The notes under the pieces: generated by a model
Database searches by the model: none
What the model was told of the DNA's origin: nothing
The model's input: only the letters and a program-made list of their open reading frames with translations
Origin: Pseudomonas sp. SCB32
GTDB lineage: Bacteria > Pseudomonadota > Gammaproteobacteria > Pseudomonadales > Pseudomonadaceae
Assembly: GCF_009189165.1 (NCBI RefSeq)
Contig: NZ_CP045118.1
Location: 3,658,001-3,722,000 of the forward strand
Direction of reading: 5' to 3'
DNA length: 64,000 nt
Position numbers and translations under genes: made by a program
In this document: positions 63,594-64,000 of the stretch, piece after piece
Layout of the letters: each line of letters begins with the position of its first letter
How positions within the stretch are numbered: position 1 is the first letter of the stretch

Positions 63594-64000
63594 TCAGGCC
63601 GGGATATCGTCTTCGCGCGGGGCGTCCCCCTGCTGCGTCGGGGTATAGACCATCACATGCAGCACGCGGGAATGGAACTCGCGCTGGTACAGCACCCCCA
63701 CCACCCCGGCGGTCACCACCATGAAGATCAGCGGGTTGATGAACCAGGCGAGCATCGCCAGGCCGAAATAATAGGTACGCAGGCCCTGGTTGAACTGGTG
63801 CGCCGCCAGGGATACCACGCGCGCTGCGCGTTCGGCGTACAACTTGCGCTCCTGCTCGCCCACGCTGCGCTCTCCCACCATCGGCGCGGAAGCCACCAGC
63901 ACCGCGGCGAAATTGTATTGCCGCATGCACCAGCTGAAGGTGAAGAAGGCATAGACGAAAACCACCGCCAGGCACAGCAACTTGAGCTCCGACAGGCCAC
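63594..64000 (-). CDS. DUF599-family membrane protein, C-terminal part
   Basis: The frame continues beyond the right edge (SELKLLCLAVVFVYAFFTF leads into the visible part), so only the C-terminal 135 residues are seen. It has hydrophobic helices around VYAFFTFSW and the FGLAMLAWFINPLIFMVVTAGVVGVLY block, plus the RQYNFAAVL and QFNQGLRTYYF motifs typical of DUF599. Function unknown. Confidence 0.85.
   Translation of the reverse strand, partial: GLSELKLLCLAVVFVYAFFTFSWCMRQYNFAAVLVASAPMVGERSVGEQERKLYAERAARVVSLAAHQFNQGLRTYYFGLAMLAWFINPLIFMVVTAGVVGVLYQREFHSRVLHVMVYTPTQQGDAPREDDIPA

Overview
The window comes from a high-GC gammaproteobacterium, almost certainly a Pseudomonas of the P. aeruginosa / P. 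nitroreducens side of the genus. The reasons are the GC-rich codon use of the core genes, a htpG / dienelactone-hydrolase pair flanked by PaaI-type thioesterases and a DUF599 gene, Pseudomonas-style DUF3859, pirin and FucP-family genes, and an orphan VgrG-type T6SS cassette. The two GC-rich blocks (about 30.2-36.8 kb and 55.3-64 kb) look like chromosomal backbone. The rest is accessory DNA of lower and uneven GC, full of gene fragments and short dispersed repeats.

Layout. 0-0.5 kb: 5' end of a two-partner-secretion transporter (TpsB) running off the left edge. 1-2.9 kb: small unknown genes. 3.2-3.7 kb: a chimeric, nonsense-mutated copy of a nitrilase 3' end joined to a phage-satellite gene scar. 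3.8-15.6 kb (all minus strand): a T6SS module in the order vgrG, peptidoglycan-hydrolase effector, signal-peptide immunity candidate, PAAR, membrane protein, tssM paralogue, six-fold zinc-ribbon protein. 15.7-19.8 kb: dispersed repeats and small orphan genes. 20-27 kb (minus): rpiR-type regulator, D-Ala-D-Ala dipeptidase, dipeptide-binding protein, two permeases and two ATPases, which matches the logic of the E. coli ddp locus (uptake and cleavage of peptidoglycan dipeptide). 27-30 kb: a scarred junction with an ISAs1 fragment, a duplicated 3' end of the ABC ATPase gene, repeats and a possible resolvase remnant.

30.2-36 kb (plus): a six-gene phospholipid-type operon (CDP-alcohol phosphatidyltransferase, hydrolase-methyltransferase fusion, PAP2-dual-specificity phosphatase fusion, small membrane protein, PlsC-like acyltransferase, CdsA), an enlarged version of E. 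coli ynbABCD. Then come a glycine-zipper lipoprotein and a putative Na+/H+ antiporter. 39-42.6 kb: NCS1 permease plus nitrilase with a divergent LysR regulator. 42.8-46.2 kb: a flavin amine/amino-acid oxidase and an orphan LuxR-type response regulator.

46.2-55.2 kb: an integrative element or satellite made of a DnaB scrap, a 1213-residue helical-repeat protein with a restriction-nuclease-like C-terminal pattern, an inovirus-Gp2-family protein, a long G-rich non-coding stretch, an AlpA-type regulator, a MatP-like protein and a P4-type integrase. The large solitary helical protein is the best candidate here for an undescribed (possibly anti-phage) function; this is inference. 55.3-64 kb: backbone genes.

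The most unusual global pattern is that the accessory DNA repeatedly carries copies of gene 3' ends, several with their terminators: Gp2 (three scars plus one full gene), nitrilase (one copy), the DppF-type ATPase (one copy), and three unnamed repeat families with four, two and three members. I saw no tRNA, rRNA or CRISPR array.
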